From Haematococcus lacustris (Eukaryota; Chlorophyta; Chlorophyceae; Chlamydomonadales; Haematococcaceae): 64,000 bases of DNA. Shown here one piece after another: positions 1-11,178 of this stretch. Every line of letters starts with the position of its first letter. Position 1 is the first letter of the stretch. Position numbers and translations under genes: made by a program. Where the stretch lies: contig JASKMD010000001.1 of the NCBI GenBank assembly GCA_030144725.1, forward strand, positions 2,125,283 through 2,189,282. Reading direction: 5' to 3'. A model generated the notes under the pieces. The model was given only the letters and a program-made list of their open reading frames with translations, was not told where the DNA came from and did not search any database.

Positions 1-1
1 G

Positions 2-838
2 GTGCCTGTTTTGGACACGGCAGCTGGGGGCTCCCCTCGCTCCATGTGGCTGCTGAAGGTGAGACCCTTGGCACGGCTACACTACCAGCTGCAGGGCAGC
101 AGCAGGCGAGCCCCTGTCACGCCCTGCACGGCTTGTGGGTGTCCAAGCAGCTGCAATGGCTCGGCAGGCCCATGCATTGCTGAATGAGCTGGAGAACTGG
201 GACATCTATCCCAGCCCGCTGACCCGCCCCCACCAATATGCTGGCTCCGTGCTTTCCTTTCCACATCATTTACATCACATTCACACATTCACACTTTACA
301 GCCCAAAACTGTACACACCTAACACCCCTCACACCTCATGGCTGTCAGCCCCCACCTCACCACACCTCAGCCCCTGCCACATCCCACCTGCCTCCCCCGC
401 CTGCTGCCTCTGCTGCTGCTGCCGCACGGCCCTCTCCCTCTTTCCCAGGTGTTGCTGGAAGACGCCACAGGCCAGCTGGATGCGGTGCTGGCTGGCCCCG
501 ACGCCGACCTGTTCTTTGGCCCAGGGCTGTCCTCCGCTGACGCTGCAGCCACTGGCAGCGAGGCTGCGCCCTCTGGCTCGACCCCCTCAGGGCCAGTGGG
601 CGGAGTGGAGCAGGCCAGGCAGGCAGGGGCGGCAATGGCGGCGGTGGTTGACAGGCTGAGGGCACGGCTGCAGGCCTTGGAGGAGGCGGGGTCCGAGCCT
701 GGAAGTGCCGGGGCAGAGGGTCCGGGGGGTCAGGGCCCGAGGTGGGGCCAGTTCTGCCTGCAGGCCGCTTACTATGAGGCTAGCAAGGCGGAGGTCATGC
801 ATTCGTACCGCATCGTACGCTCAGTGTGCCAGTTGTAG
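2..838 (+). CDS. POT1-like telomere end-binding protein, C-terminal end (5' partial)
   Basis: Two exons are visible, <2..58 and 449..838, joined in phase 0 across an intron with GTGAGA donor and TTTCCCAG acceptor; the stop is TAG at 836-838. The second exon opens with VLLEDATGQLDAVLAG, the pattern of an OB-fold strand with a 'DDGTG..EAYL' turn as in the POT1/TEBP C-terminal region. It ends with a block FCLQAAYYEASKA...YRIV that resembles the family's final 'C(I)KSY...YRIFDT' strand. Between them is a low-complexity Ala/Gly/Ser insertion with one possible helix (about residues 70-95 of the visible part). POT1-type proteins bind single-stranded telomeric DNA and regulate telomerase access. The N-terminal DNA-binding OB folds lie outside the window. 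Another OB-fold protein such as an RPA-like subunit is possible. A long 3' UTR could end near TGTAA signals at 1239-1251. Confidence 0.5.
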
Positions 839-1554
839 TGCTCAAAGTGTACATGGTGCATGAGCTTCACCTGGTGTGGCTGCTTGGCACTTGCTCATCA
901 GCACAGCTTGGGTGGTGGCTAGGGTCAGCGGTGGCTTAGCTTCAGGCGGCTCAGCTTGGATGGGTGGCTCAGCTTAGTGGCTTAGCGGCGGCTGCGCTCA
1001 AAACGGCTGTACACTGAGCTGGGTGGCTATGCTGAGTGTGGATTGGAAGGTATCGGTGTGCTGCATGGTGGCTGTGAGCTTAGCTCGGTGGCTGAGCTTG
1101 GTGTGGATTGGAAGCTGGCGATATGCTCCATGATGGGGCTTGCGCATGGATGTGTGCGAACAACTCAACCACAGAGCATTTGATGTTTCTGTGCCTGCAC
1201 GCTGGATGCCTATGCATCTTGGTACTCTAGTCTGGGTCTGTAATGCTGTAACCTCATGCTGCTCCAGGGGCTCCAGGGGGCATTCACGTCAGTGCCGCGG
1301 AAGACTAGGCCTGATGAGCTGCTCCTGCTCCTGAGCTGCCTGATGAGCTGTCTCGTCTTGTGTGAAATGTGTAATGGATATCACTTCCGCCTCATTCCGG
1401 TTGCCGGCACTCTGGTTGGATGGCGACCTGATGCACCACCCCGCGCGGCCACTGCGCTTGGATAATGTTGCTGAATCCCGCAAATGTCGCGGAAGAAGAA
1501 ACGCAAACGCCCCGCACAGAGTGCAGCCGGTAAGCCGCAAAGCTTGACGAAAGA
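839..1554. other. Non-coding tract with degenerate short repeats
   Basis: No convincing exon is seen. From about 895 to 1110 an imperfect motif of the form TGGCT(G/C)AGCTT recurs many times with variable spacing, like a decayed minisatellite. Two TGTAA hexanucleotide-type polyadenylation signals (1239-1243 and 1247-1251), the form used by volvocalean algae, may terminate the upstream gene. Confidence 0.5.
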
Positions 1555-1557
1555 CTA

Positions 1558-3102
1558 CACAGTAAAGTGCCGAATTTGAATAGGCCTGTTTTGGCCGTTC
1601 TCCCGTTTTTGCCCTCCAATACGCACGCTTCCTTGCATACACGGTCGTTGGAGGTAACGAGGATGCTGTGAGTCGGTTAGAAGCGAATCATCGCGAACCG
1701 TCGGCTGAGATGTGGCTGCCGCCGGTTATGCCCGTTTGAACCCTACCGGCTGTTAAGGTTCCGGGTGCACTCGCGCGACAAGTTACCCGTGCAAGCGCAG
1801 CCCTTCTTGACACTTTGGTGGGTACTTAATGTAGCTCAATTGGTCCGCTCCGGTCTACTGCAGCCGCTTGGCCGCGGACTCGCGTCGAAAATACTCTTTC
1901 TAAGCGCTCCAGGCATTTTATCGGCCTCATGTGCCCAGGGCCCACCGCACACCCCCACCCCCCATGGCCAAACCGACCACTGGTGCTTCTCGGCAGTCCA
2001 GCTTGGCTCTAGACAGCGCAGGCGAGATGGGCAGAAGGCTCGTGGCAGCTGCTAATGCTGACTTTAAGGTCAGGAGGGTCCAGCCACAGCCATCTATGGC
2101 AGCTGTGGCCTGGGAACATAGCGTTTCATATGCCACCTTCTACAGAGTCATGAAGAGGGATGGGGTGATTGCAAAACATGGGTGCCCAACAGCTTTGTCA
2201 GCTGTGGAAGAGAAGCAGTTGCGGGACTTGGTAGTGAGGGGCCAGCAGCAGGGTGCGGGTGTCACCAAGACAGCATTGCTTGCAGCCATGAGGATAACGC
2301 AATGGGTCACAGAGCGCAAGAGCAAAGTGGAGAAGCCCCTTGGCACAAAATGGCGTCACACGGCATTTAGTTACAAATAATTACGTGAAGCATACAAATA
2401 TAAATCGATAACAATATATGTAGTGCGGCATCTGAGAAGAGCGTGCATTCGAGAAAAGTGGTTTATACCCCCATAACAAAGATAACATTCTAACAGCAGC
2501 AGCAGCCAGCATGGAGGGTGGGAAGCAGCAACCAGCATTTAAACTCTGGACCCTGTTGGCTGTTGACTACGCAATGTTGCGTGTTGCAGCTCAATGGTCA
2601 GCCCAACCGCGGCCCAGCTTACGTTTTCCAGCAGAGGATAGGTTCTATTTCAAGCAAGTGGTGGTTGCTGAGCCAGCCAAGAAAGCTGCTAAGGCCAGGA
2701 AGGGATCTTGCATGTAGCATGCTTGCATGTCCATGTGCAAGACTTCAAGTGCCTATGGACTGCCACCCGACAACGCTTTTAACGAGCTGTTGGCTTTGGT
2801 TAGAGCAGTGGGATGGGTAGCCGCTTCTACAAAAGTTTCGGTGCCAGTCTTTGTGAAGGTGGATAGAAGCACCGCCATATTCACATTAGGGAAGTTTCAG
2901 TGTGAAACATGGTTTTTGGGGGTAGGGTAACTAAATGTGTCATATCTTTGCAGCTGGTTGGCGGAAGGAGACGAACAAGGGCATTAGGAGAGATGTTATA
3001 AAGAGCTGCACGGCTATGTGCTTGGCTTTCACAATGGTACCAGAATGGAGTAGCAATGCGCCTTCAACGCCTAAAGTTATTCAAATTCGGCACTTTACTG
3101 TG
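1558..3102. mobile_element. Tc1/mariner-superfamily element with TA target duplication (decayed)
   Basis: The ends at 1558-1582 and 3078-3102 are perfect 25-bp inverted repeats starting CACAGTAAAGTGCC. Each is flanked by TA (1556-1557 and 3103-3104), the target-site duplication diagnostic of Tc1/mariner/pogo elements. At 1545 bp the element is close to full length for the superfamily. Inside is an N-terminal DNA-binding ORF (1964-2380), but I find no intact DDE/D catalytic domain; reading frames after 2400 are short. It is therefore probably a non-autonomous or internally rearranged copy. The perfect ends suggest that mobilisation in trans was recent. Confidence 0.8.
1964..2380 (+). pseudogene. 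Transposase N-terminal DNA-binding domain (Tc1/pogo type), truncated
   Basis: The ORF from ATG 1964 encodes about 138 residues. After a short basic leader it carries a helix-turn-helix of the Psq/CENP-B type: VSYATFYRVMKRDGV, followed by a 'GCPTALSAVEEKQLRDLVV' segment matching the 'G R P.. L s . e E e . . L' start of the CENP-B second HTH, and a further helix ending near ALLAAM. These domains recognise the terminal inverted repeats of the element. The frame then drifts into a basic tail and stops; no DDE residues follow. The block lies inside the TIRs at 1558/3102, so it is read as the remains of that element's own transposase. Some fungal/algal pogo transposases are tamed as CENP-B-like proteins, but the truncation argues against function. 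Confidence 0.6.
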
Positions 3103-3129
3103 TAGGCCCCCCTGACGAAGCGACGCAGT

Positions 3130-4240
3130 GTGCACCACGCGACACTGCAAGTCGCTGCGCGTGTGCTATGCCGTCCCATGTATGTAGGTGCTAGTGGCAG
3201 TGGGCAGCAAGAGGTAGTTGGAGAGCGGCGCCAGGTCATCAAGGCTGCCATTCGTGGCCACGTGGAGGCAGCGCGGCCTGATCTCAGCCCAGCGCAAGTT
3301 AACGCTGTTGTGGCGGAGATGAACAAACGTCCTTCCTAGGGCAGCCCACTGAAGGCTTCCCAGCAGCAGGTCCAGCCCCAGGCCCCCCTCCCCCACCTGA
3401 CCCAGCCTGCCCTCCCTATACTCACCCCCGCCTTGCCACACGCAGCTCCCCCCGCTCTGCAGCCGCCCCAGCCCAGCTGCCCCCCCCAGTACAGCTCAAC
3501 ATCTGGGACCCACAGCTGCTGGCACAGATCAAAGATGCCATGGAGCTGCTGGCAACCGCCAGGGTGCATGAGCATCTGATGCGTGGTCCCCACCACAGCG
3601 GCATCAAGCTGCTGACTGCCGAGGTGGCTGTGTTTGAGCAGCCCAGCAGCACATGGCCGGTTGCCAAGCTCAAGGAGCTGGATGAGGTGCACCTGACAGG
3701 GGATGGTAACTCCCTCAACGCCAACGCCACCACAATCAGCACCAGCATCAATGAGTTCTACCGGCAGGCTGCTTCATCAAGTTGTGGGGCAAGGCTATTG
3801 GGGTGGTTGAGGGGGGGTTCAGCAAGAATGCTCAGAAGCATTTCCCCCAGTTGGTGCTAGGTAGGCTAGACTACAGCCTGCCAGACCGGGAGCACAGGTG
3901 GCGCCTGCCAGTCAATAGTGTGCTGCGACAGCCTAGGCGGGTGGCGGAGGTAGCCACGCATCGTAGGCTGCTGGGGCTGGAGGCCCGGTGGCTGGAGGGA
4001 GTGGACTCCATAGGGAAGGGGGGGGCAGGCAGGCTGCCCTTAGAAAGGAGGGTGCGCTATGCGCTGTTTGTAAACCGCGGGTTGGCAACAACATGGCACG
4101 TGCCCGCGCCCCTTCACCATGCTCCCCATGGTGGGGGTGTGGGCGCGGCACTTTCTCATCGATGACAGGGTGCTGCATGGCGTCCTGGCTGACCTGGGCA
4201 TGTCAAACCTTACCCAGGTTGAGCCCAGGCCCAGGCCAGG
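3130..4240 (+). pseudogene. Degenerate coding-like tract of unknown mobile-element type
   Basis: Three successive forward frames look protein-like but are interrupted. At 3130-3339 there is a segment ending EMNKRPS. At 3505-3800 a segment carries VHEHLMRGPHHSGIKLL and DGNSLNANATTISTSINEFY, and continuation needs a frame change near 3775. At 3782-4165 there is a basic block (REHRWRLPVNSV...). No family was recognised. The position between a transposon end and a dispersed repeat suggests TE debris. It could instead be exons of a host gene broken by introns that I cannot place. Confidence 0.3.
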
Positions 4241-4246
4241 TCCCAG

Positions 4247-5752
4247 GCTCAGGTGTCCCCAACTAACAGAAAATGACAGGAAACTGACCCCTGGTAATCA
4301 AAACGACGCCGCGTCTCAGCCACGTGGTTTCTATTTATGTTTCGCACATCCCTGGATAAAGGACTCTTTCAGCTATGCGGTGCAGCTTGTAACATTAAAT
4401 ATTGTGCAGTGTGCTGGGTGCTATGGCGGCTCAAATCTTCACATTCAAATCCATGCACGTTTTGCTCATGCGGGCCTCGCCGCGAGAGACCGCCGCGACC
4501 GACGTGGCCCAGAAGCACCTGCGCACAGGGAGGCACAGTCGCCGCAGCCAAAACGGTTCACATGGCATGCCAAACCGATGTAACAGCGCCCCTCCACCCA
4601 TGCTCAGAAATATGCAAGGTTGCTGCGATGCTTGACCCCTTCGTGAGCAGTACTGTTGGCCTGGCTACTCTGCAATGCCTCACAAGGTGTGTATGCCATT
4701 GCTATGTTACCTTCCTCGACATGTTGGGTCCGATCCCTCCCGCCCGCCCCCCGCTTGCGTGTCAAGCTCGTGTACAGCTCCGCTGTGGCCCCCTGCTGCT
4801 CAGATGGAGGGGTGAGCATGCCAGGGGCGGCACCAGCACCAGCTGCCAGCTGCTGCCAGGGGGGGGCAGCAGGAGGGGTGGGCAGCCCAGCACCAGCACC
4901 AGCACCAGCACCATACTTCTGGCTCATACTTCTACACCATACTTCTGGCACCATACTTCTGGCATTCTGGGTTGAGAGGGGCTGGGAGGGGGTGGGAAGG
5001 GGTGGGAGGGGGTGGGAGGGGGTGGAGGGGGTGGGAGGGGCTGGGAGGGGGTGGGAGGGGTTGGCGGGGTAGTGAGGGGCTTAGTGAGGGGCTTAGTGAG
5101 GGGCTTAGTGAGGGGCTTAGTGAGGGGCTGCAAGGGGGTGCGGTCCAGGCGGTCGGAGTAGGCTAGTCAACTCTGCAAGGCAGAGTCGGGTCACGCCAAA
5201 GTCAATTACGGCGGGCCTGATTGATGAACTGCCGTGCTTTCTTTTCCAGTAGCTGTGTCGTAGAGTTACGAACAGACTTGAAATTTCAGAAAGTCACAGT
5301 GGTCAGCTTACAACATGCCGCTTTGTGCAAGGAGGTACTTTTCTGTGTGACTGGCGTGAGAGAGGAACGCACCTCCCACATAACCCTGCGCGTTTGATGC
5401 AATGTCCAGTTATCACTGGCCCCACGACGGTCTTCCGACACCGCCTGCACCAATGAAAGGCTCGCGGAGCAAGCCTGGCGGGCTGAATTTAGATTGTACT
5501 TCTGGCTCGATAGCAGGCGCAGCTCCATCACTGATGCCGTTACATACCACTAGAACAATCGGTTGTGAGCAGCTGAGGTGTGTCCGCGCTCGCTTGCGCC
5601 GGCATGGACTCTGATGCAAGGATTAACGCGCCGCTTGCCAGTAGATGCGGAGTAATTTGCAGGTGCCAATGCAACAAACGCTACCGAAATCGGTGCACTT
5701 CGTAGCGAGTACTTGCATGAAGATTACCAACCCCATGTTGGGGACTCCTGAG
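4247..5752 (+). repeat. Dispersed repeat, copy 1 (inverted partner at 59578-61597)
   Basis: From about 4247 to 4745 and again from about 5150 to 5752 this sequence matches the reverse complement of 59578-61597 at clearly recognisable identity. Examples are the shared start GACAGGAAA...CTGACCCC/CCGACCCC region and the shared end ACCAACCCCATGTTGGG. The middle is a G-rich run of GGGAGGGG(C)TG units (4970-5075) and five 12-bp AGTGAGGGGCTT units (5072-5128) in place of sequence carried by the partner. Short frames stay open in both copies (e.g. QNDAASQPRGFYL at 4295-4340), so part of it once may have been coding. The family is unknown. Confidence 0.7.
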
Positions 5753-6386
5753 CGTCACCTAGGCCATCAAGGCTGGGCATGCACAGCGGGACCCAGTCAC
5801 AGGTCAGGTGCTGAGTAGTGGGAGTGGAAGCTGAGCAAGGGGCAGCTGAAGCATGACAATGGGCTCACCAAAGCCAAGCAGAACCCAATTGTTGTACTAC
5901 GGTTGCCTTGAAACACCCCTACTCAGCAGTGTCAGCAGTCGAAACCAGGGCTTCAATGTTTGGTATTCTTATTCCCTCTATGTATAGCAGACATTCCGCA
6001 TGTGGAGTGCGCCACTGTCAACTGAGTTGCGCTGTAGCAGCACGTGAGTAGTGGCAGCAGACAATCAACTCCTTTCCTTTAATAAACCTGACCTAATCCA
6101 TTCCCGGCCTGGGAGTCGAACATGGAACCTTTCGCACCAGCAAGTAAAGAGCCCCACGATGCAAAAGCATAAAACATAGTAATATGGATAGCTGCTAAGT
6201 GTACTGCGGCGCTCCCAGCTGCGCACCGCGGACTGGCTCACATACGGCGTCCTTTGCGTGCCGCATGCTATGAGCACGAACCGCGATGGTATGCAGTTCC
6301 GCCTACCCAGAGCTCGATGCGCTGGGCTGCAGGTGTGAGTGCTAGCACTAAGCACTAGCTCATCTTTGTGCGTACGCTGCTTGCAG

Positions 6387-8500
6387 GTGCTGCGGCTGAG
6401 GCGGGCATTGTCACCGAGCTGTCCGGGTAATGCTCGCCGCACGACAGATAGCTCAGCATTGACCAGCGGCCCCACAGCCCGCCCTGTCATGTCCCCGTTC
6501 ACAGGTCAAACCTCGATGGCACCAAGGCAGCTGCGCCCAAGCTGCAGCCAGCGGGGGGTCTATTTGGGCTGGCAGCCTTGTCAGCTCTCAGCGCCAAGCC
6601 AGCTCGAAAGTTTGCGCCTGCAGCTGCTGCACGGCGCAAGCCAGGTGCAACAGGGCCAGCGCCAGCCCCTGCACCATCAGCCCCAGCCCCTGGCCCTGCT
6701 GCAGGGTCCACTGCCCTGGAAGGAGGCAGCGACGTTTCTGCCGCTGCAGCTGGCAGTGGGGCAGGCATGGGTGCAGGCGGTGGGGTAGGCAGCGGCGCTG
6801 GTAATGAGGCAGGCAGTGCAGGGGCCAGTCAAACCGCTGCTAGTGCACCTGACGTACTCACACCTGTCAGCCCAAACCAGCCCCTGCTGACCAACGACAC
6901 CCACAGCCACATCAGCAACACCGCAGCAGCAGCCGAGGCGGGCACAGCAGCTGGGTCAAGAGCAGCCCCGCTTGCCCCCTTACCGCAGCAAGCCCCTGCC
7001 CCTGCAGCTGCCTCAGGAGCCCCACCAGCATCTGGCCCAGGCCCCCCCACTGGCTCAACCCCGAGCAGCAGCAAGCAGTCAGGTGCAGGCCCTGCCGCCA
7101 CCACCAGCACAGTCAGCCGAGACCAGCCTAGCTCGTGCCTCCTGGACCTCACCAGCCTGGGCAACAAGGGCAGGCCGGTCGCTGAGCTGCCCGCTGGTGG
7201 CAGCACGCAGGGGAAGACGAGCAGGGAGCTGCCAGCCCAGCAGGCCTCGGCCCCTGACCACAGTGCAGAAGTCAGCGATGGGGCAGGCCGGGCGCTTGAC
7301 GCTCCTGCAGAACGCCTGGCAGCAGCTGACGTCCTGGAGCAGCCTGACCTGACACCGGCTGTGCCTCAGCCTCAGCCTCGGCCTCAGCCTCAGCCTCTGC
7401 AGGCAATCCCAACAGCTCCTATGGTTGCATCTGAACCTCCGCAACAGCATCAGTGGGACCAACAGGATCAGCAGGACCAGCGGGAGCCAGCAGCACTAGA
7501 CACCCCAGAGCAGCAGCAGCAGCAGCAGCAAGAGCCCCTGTCGCTGCCCTTGCAACAGGAGCAGAGTCAGCAGGAGGAGCATGAAGCACGACAGCAGCAG
7601 CTGCGACAGCAGAGGGCAGCACAGCAGCAGCTGAGCTTGATGGCCCTTACTGCCAAGACGCAGGTAAGGGGGGGAGGGGAGGGGCCAGCTGCTTGGCATG
7701 CCACAGCCCATGCCAACCACAAGTGCATGCAAACCCCTTGTAGCCCCCATGCAAGGACCTCCATGTGCTGGCCCCATGCGCCGAGCTCATGCCCCCTGCC
7801 CCCCGCCTCCCTGATGCCCTGCAGGACCCTTTGTTGCTGGAGCTGTTACAGGAGCAGCTGCAGCGGCTGTCAGACGCCCCCCCTGCCCCTTCTCCCCCTC
7901 CCCACCCTTCCCAGGATCACGCCCCCAGACCAGGCGGCAGGGCTGAGGCGGCAGTAGATGATGCCCCCAGTCCAGGCGGCAGGGCTGAGGCGGCAGTAGG
8001 CCCTGGGGTGGGCTCGACAGCAGGGCCAGGTGAAGTGGGGGGAGGAGGAGCTGGGTCAGGGGCTGTAGCAGCAGCAGCCGCAGGAGCGGCAGCAGCAGGA
8101 GTACCAAGTGGACAAGAAGGAGCAGGAGCAGGAGCAGTGGGAGAGGGTGGGTCAAGAGGGGTAGCAGGGGCCTGTGGAGGGGGAGGGGCAGGAGAAGGTG
8201 AAGGGGCAGGGGCAAGGCCAGGAGAGCGTGAAGGGGCAGGGGCAGGAGGAGGGGTTATGGCAGGGGCGCAGGCACGCCAGGCAGGTGAGATGCGCTCCCC
8301 TACAGAGGAGAAGGTAGCAGTCCAACCAAAGAGAAGGGGCCGACAGTCCAGGTCATCAGTGGATGTGGCTACAGCAGCAGCAGCAGCAGCAGCAGCAGGT
8401 GGTGCCCTGCTTGGTCCCCGGACCCGTACCCGTTCAGGGGCCCAGGCTGCTGTTGCCGCCCCCCAGGCCGCCCCAACCACTGACCCTGGCCAGGCAGGCT
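6387..8500 (+). CDS. Low-complexity nuclear-type protein (possible TFIIIB B''/BDP1 N-terminus), 3' end in gap
   Basis: Exons 6387..6426, 6505..7663 and 7825..>8500 join in frame (donors GTAATG and GTAAGG, acceptors ..CAG). The upstream start is not resolved. The protein reads AAEAGIVTELSG, then SNLDGTKAAAPKLQP, then SAKPARKFAPAAAARRKPG, resembling the short 'kF.P....rrK' N-terminal motif of the RNA polymerase III factor BDP1. This is followed by some 400 residues of Ala/Pro/Ser/Gln-rich linker, poly-Gln (7510-7530), and a basic segment KRRGRQSRSS near 8330. The diagnostic SANT/Myb domain of BDP1 is not in the visible part; it would lie in or beyond the N gap. The function is therefore tentative; only the exon chain and composition are firm. 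It is convergent with the gene at 9727-10563. Confidence 0.4.
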
Positions 8501-9000
8501 NNNNNNNNNNNNNNNNNNNNNNNNNNNNNNNNNNNNNNNNNNNNNNNNNNNNNNNNNNNNNNNNNNNNNNNNNNNNNNNNNNNNNNNNNNNNNNNNNNNN
8601 NNNNNNNNNNNNNNNNNNNNNNNNNNNNNNNNNNNNNNNNNNNNNNNNNNNNNNNNNNNNNNNNNNNNNNNNNNNNNNNNNNNNNNNNNNNNNNNNNNNN
8701 NNNNNNNNNNNNNNNNNNNNNNNNNNNNNNNNNNNNNNNNNNNNNNNNNNNNNNNNNNNNNNNNNNNNNNNNNNNNNNNNNNNNNNNNNNNNNNNNNNNN
8801 NNNNNNNNNNNNNNNNNNNNNNNNNNNNNNNNNNNNNNNNNNNNNNNNNNNNNNNNNNNNNNNNNNNNNNNNNNNNNNNNNNNNNNNNNNNNNNNNNNNN
8901 NNNNNNNNNNNNNNNNNNNNNNNNNNNNNNNNNNNNNNNNNNNNNNNNNNNNNNNNNNNNNNNNNNNNNNNNNNNNNNNNNNNNNNNNNNNNNNNNNNNN
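8501..9000. other. Assembly gap (500 N)
   Basis: Exactly 500 unknown bases, a typical placeholder for a gap of unknown length. It lies at the 3' ends of two convergent genes and directly next to a 27-bp minisatellite, which probably caused the assembly break. Confidence 0.99.
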
Positions 9001-9695
9001 CCCTGACCCACAGCCGCCCCCCAGGCCCCCTGACCCACAGCCGCCCCCCAGGCCCCCTGACCCACAGCCGCCCCCCAGGCCCCCTGACCCACAGCCGCCC
9101 CCCAGGCCCCCTGACCCACAGCCGCCCCCCAGGCTCCCTGACCCACAGCCGCCCCCCAGGCCCCCTGACCCACAGCCGCCCCCCAGGCTCCCTGACCCAC
9201 AGCCGCCCCCCAGGCCCCCTGACCCACAGCCGCCCCCCAGGCCCCCTGACCCACAGCCGCCCCCCAGGCCCCCTGACCCACAGCCGCCCCCCAGGCTCCC
9301 TGACCCACAGCCGCCCCCCAGGCCCCCTGACCCACAGCCGCCCCCCAGGCTCCCTGACCCACAGCCGCCCCCCAGGCCCCCTGACCCACAGCCGCCCCCC
9401 AGGCCCCCTGACCCACAGCCGCCCCCCAGGCCCCCTGACCCACAGCCGCCCCCCAGGCTCCCTGACCCACAGCCGCCCCCCAGGCCCCCTGACCCACAGC
9501 CGCCCCCCAGGCCCCCTGACCCACAGCCGCCCCCCAGGCTCCCTGACCCACAGCCGCCCCCCAGGCCCCCTGACCCACAGCCGCCCCCCAGGCTCCCTGA
9601 CCCACAGCCGCCCCCCAGGCCCCCTGACCCACAGCCGCCCCCCAGGCTCCCTGACCCACAGCCGCCCCCCAGGCTCCCTGACCCACAGCCGCCCC
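9001..9695. repeat. 27-bp minisatellite, about 26 copies
   Basis: A tandem array of a GC-rich 27-bp unit beginning CCCTGACCCACAGCCGCC, with one common variant (CCAGGCCCCC versus CCAGGCTCCC) distributed irregularly. Because 27 is a multiple of three, several frames stay open on both strands. On the minus strand it begins just after a good splice donor (GTGTGC at 9726-9721), so it is best read as intronic. It continues into the gap. Confidence 0.9.
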
Positions 9696-9726
9696 CTGCC
9701 TCACACCCGTGTTGCCTGCTGCACAC

Positions 9727-10563
9727 CTGGTTGCGCACCGCCCACATGAGAATGCGTTCAGGGTCCTCCAGCACACAGGGCAGGTCACTGCCGCCGCCGT
9801 CCCAGGCTCCGTTCTCCCCTACGGCGTTGGAGCCGCCTGCCACTATCCACACATCCAGCACAGGTGGCGGGGGTGAGGGGGCAGGAGGGGAGGGGGGCGT
9901 AGGGGAGGGTGTGGGGGGCAGGGGCGGCGAGGGTGGGGGTGGCTGGGGTGGAGGGGTGGGCAGGGGCGGGGAGGGAGAAGGTGGTGGAGGCTGAGGAGTT
10001 TGAGCTGTGACGACTGCAGGTGAAGAGGGGCCAGGAGGAGGTTGGGGGGGAGGGGGGGCAAGGCTGGTTAGGGGGAAGGGAGGGGAACCAGGGCGAAGGC
10101 TGGGAGGTGGTGGCTTGGGTCGCTTGGGCCGTGGTCTAGGCATTGGTGACATTTCGGGCGGTGGCAATGAGGGGTCGGGTAGCGGGTCGGCTGGTGGGGG
10201 TGGCTGGGGCGAGGGTGGAGATGGTGGTTCCGGAGATGGCGGGGCAGGGGGTGGGGATAAGGGCGGGGGGTTGGCAGGCGGGTGCATGGGATCTAGGAAG
10301 GGTGGTGGTGGAGGAGGAGGGGGCGGCCTGCAGTTGTGCGAAATGGCGTCAGCTGTTTCTGCGTTGTGGGACTCGCTGGAGCTTATCTGGTTGTACGCTG
10401 GTTCCCAGCTCTGAAGCTGCGTACCTGATGCGAGGGCGACTGGCTGGGGCTGCGACGCTGACGCTGAGCGGCAGCAATGCCAGAACAACCGACACATGTC
10501 GGCCAACCCTCTCGACCGTGACATGCAGGGTTGGATGCCCCTGCGCAGACAGAGCTTGGGCAA
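9727..10563 (-). CDS. Proline-rich extracellular-matrix-type protein with SASA (sialate O-acetylesterase-like) domain start
   Basis: This minus-strand frame encodes about 150 residues of PPPPSP/PPSPP repeats, typical of hydroxyproline-rich wall glycoproteins of volvocalean algae. The block VLDVWIVAGGSNAVGENG follows at once. This matches the opening strand and nucleophile loop of SASA/CE6-type SGNH carbohydrate esterases (canonical form 'vflvaGQSNmaG'), here with G in place of Q before the catalytic Ser. The exon ends WAVRNQ at 9727 with a GTGTGC donor. The remaining domain, including the catalytic Asp/His, must lie in or past the gap. The start is unclear: an overlapping frame beginning at 10646 encodes a hydrophobic, Cys-rich leader (FCCAARYNCNILAAFSCCVA) that could be a signal peptide spliced on by a phase-changing intron. 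Likely secreted and wall-associated. Confidence 0.55.
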
Positions 10564-11178
10564 TTGGCCAACGCAACGCAGCAGCTGAATGCAGCTAGAA
10601 TGTTACAATTGTACCTCGCAGCGCAACAAAATACAGCAGAATGCACAGGCGGATAACAGCGCTTGCGCCGAAGAATGTGACATCGGCGCCATTGATTTCC
10701 CGTACGAGGTGCGTGACTTATAAAGAAGTAGTGGTTGGGAAGTAGGTTGGGAAGACCGGGACATGTCAGCAGCGCTGGACATTCACCGCTGTCTTGTTTA
10801 GCCGTACCACTGAGCGTACCGTGAAGTACGACTCAAGCAAATAAAGCAAACAAAACAGTACAGTGATGAGGTTCTTCATTTTGGTGTAGCATGAGGGCTG
10901 TAGGGTTCAGGACAACTTTGCACGAAGCTTGTTGACCGGGTCATGCCACTAGGACCGGTGCCGTCACCATGCATTTGGATAGTGCTGTTGTATTGGGCTC
11001 TTGCGGTAACCTCACATTGCTATCCTAAGTGGTCTTGCGGTCTGTTGGTGGTCACCTGTTTGTGCTCCTGGCTGGTATACGACAGCCGCTCTCACTCTGG
11101 TCACACCATGTGCAAACCCCACAATTAGAAACTGCAGCATCAGCATCAGCCGTGATAGCCTTCACCAGCCGTGAAGCA

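Noticed and set aside
6100..6175. tRNA-like T-arm (minus strand, GTTCGACTC)
   Set aside because: The T stem does not pair and no matching acceptor, D or anticodon arms are found.
9001..9788. Long ORFs on both strands through the 27-bp repeat
   Set aside because: The unit length is divisible by three and GC-rich, so several frames stay open by chance. On the minus strand a splice donor precedes the array.
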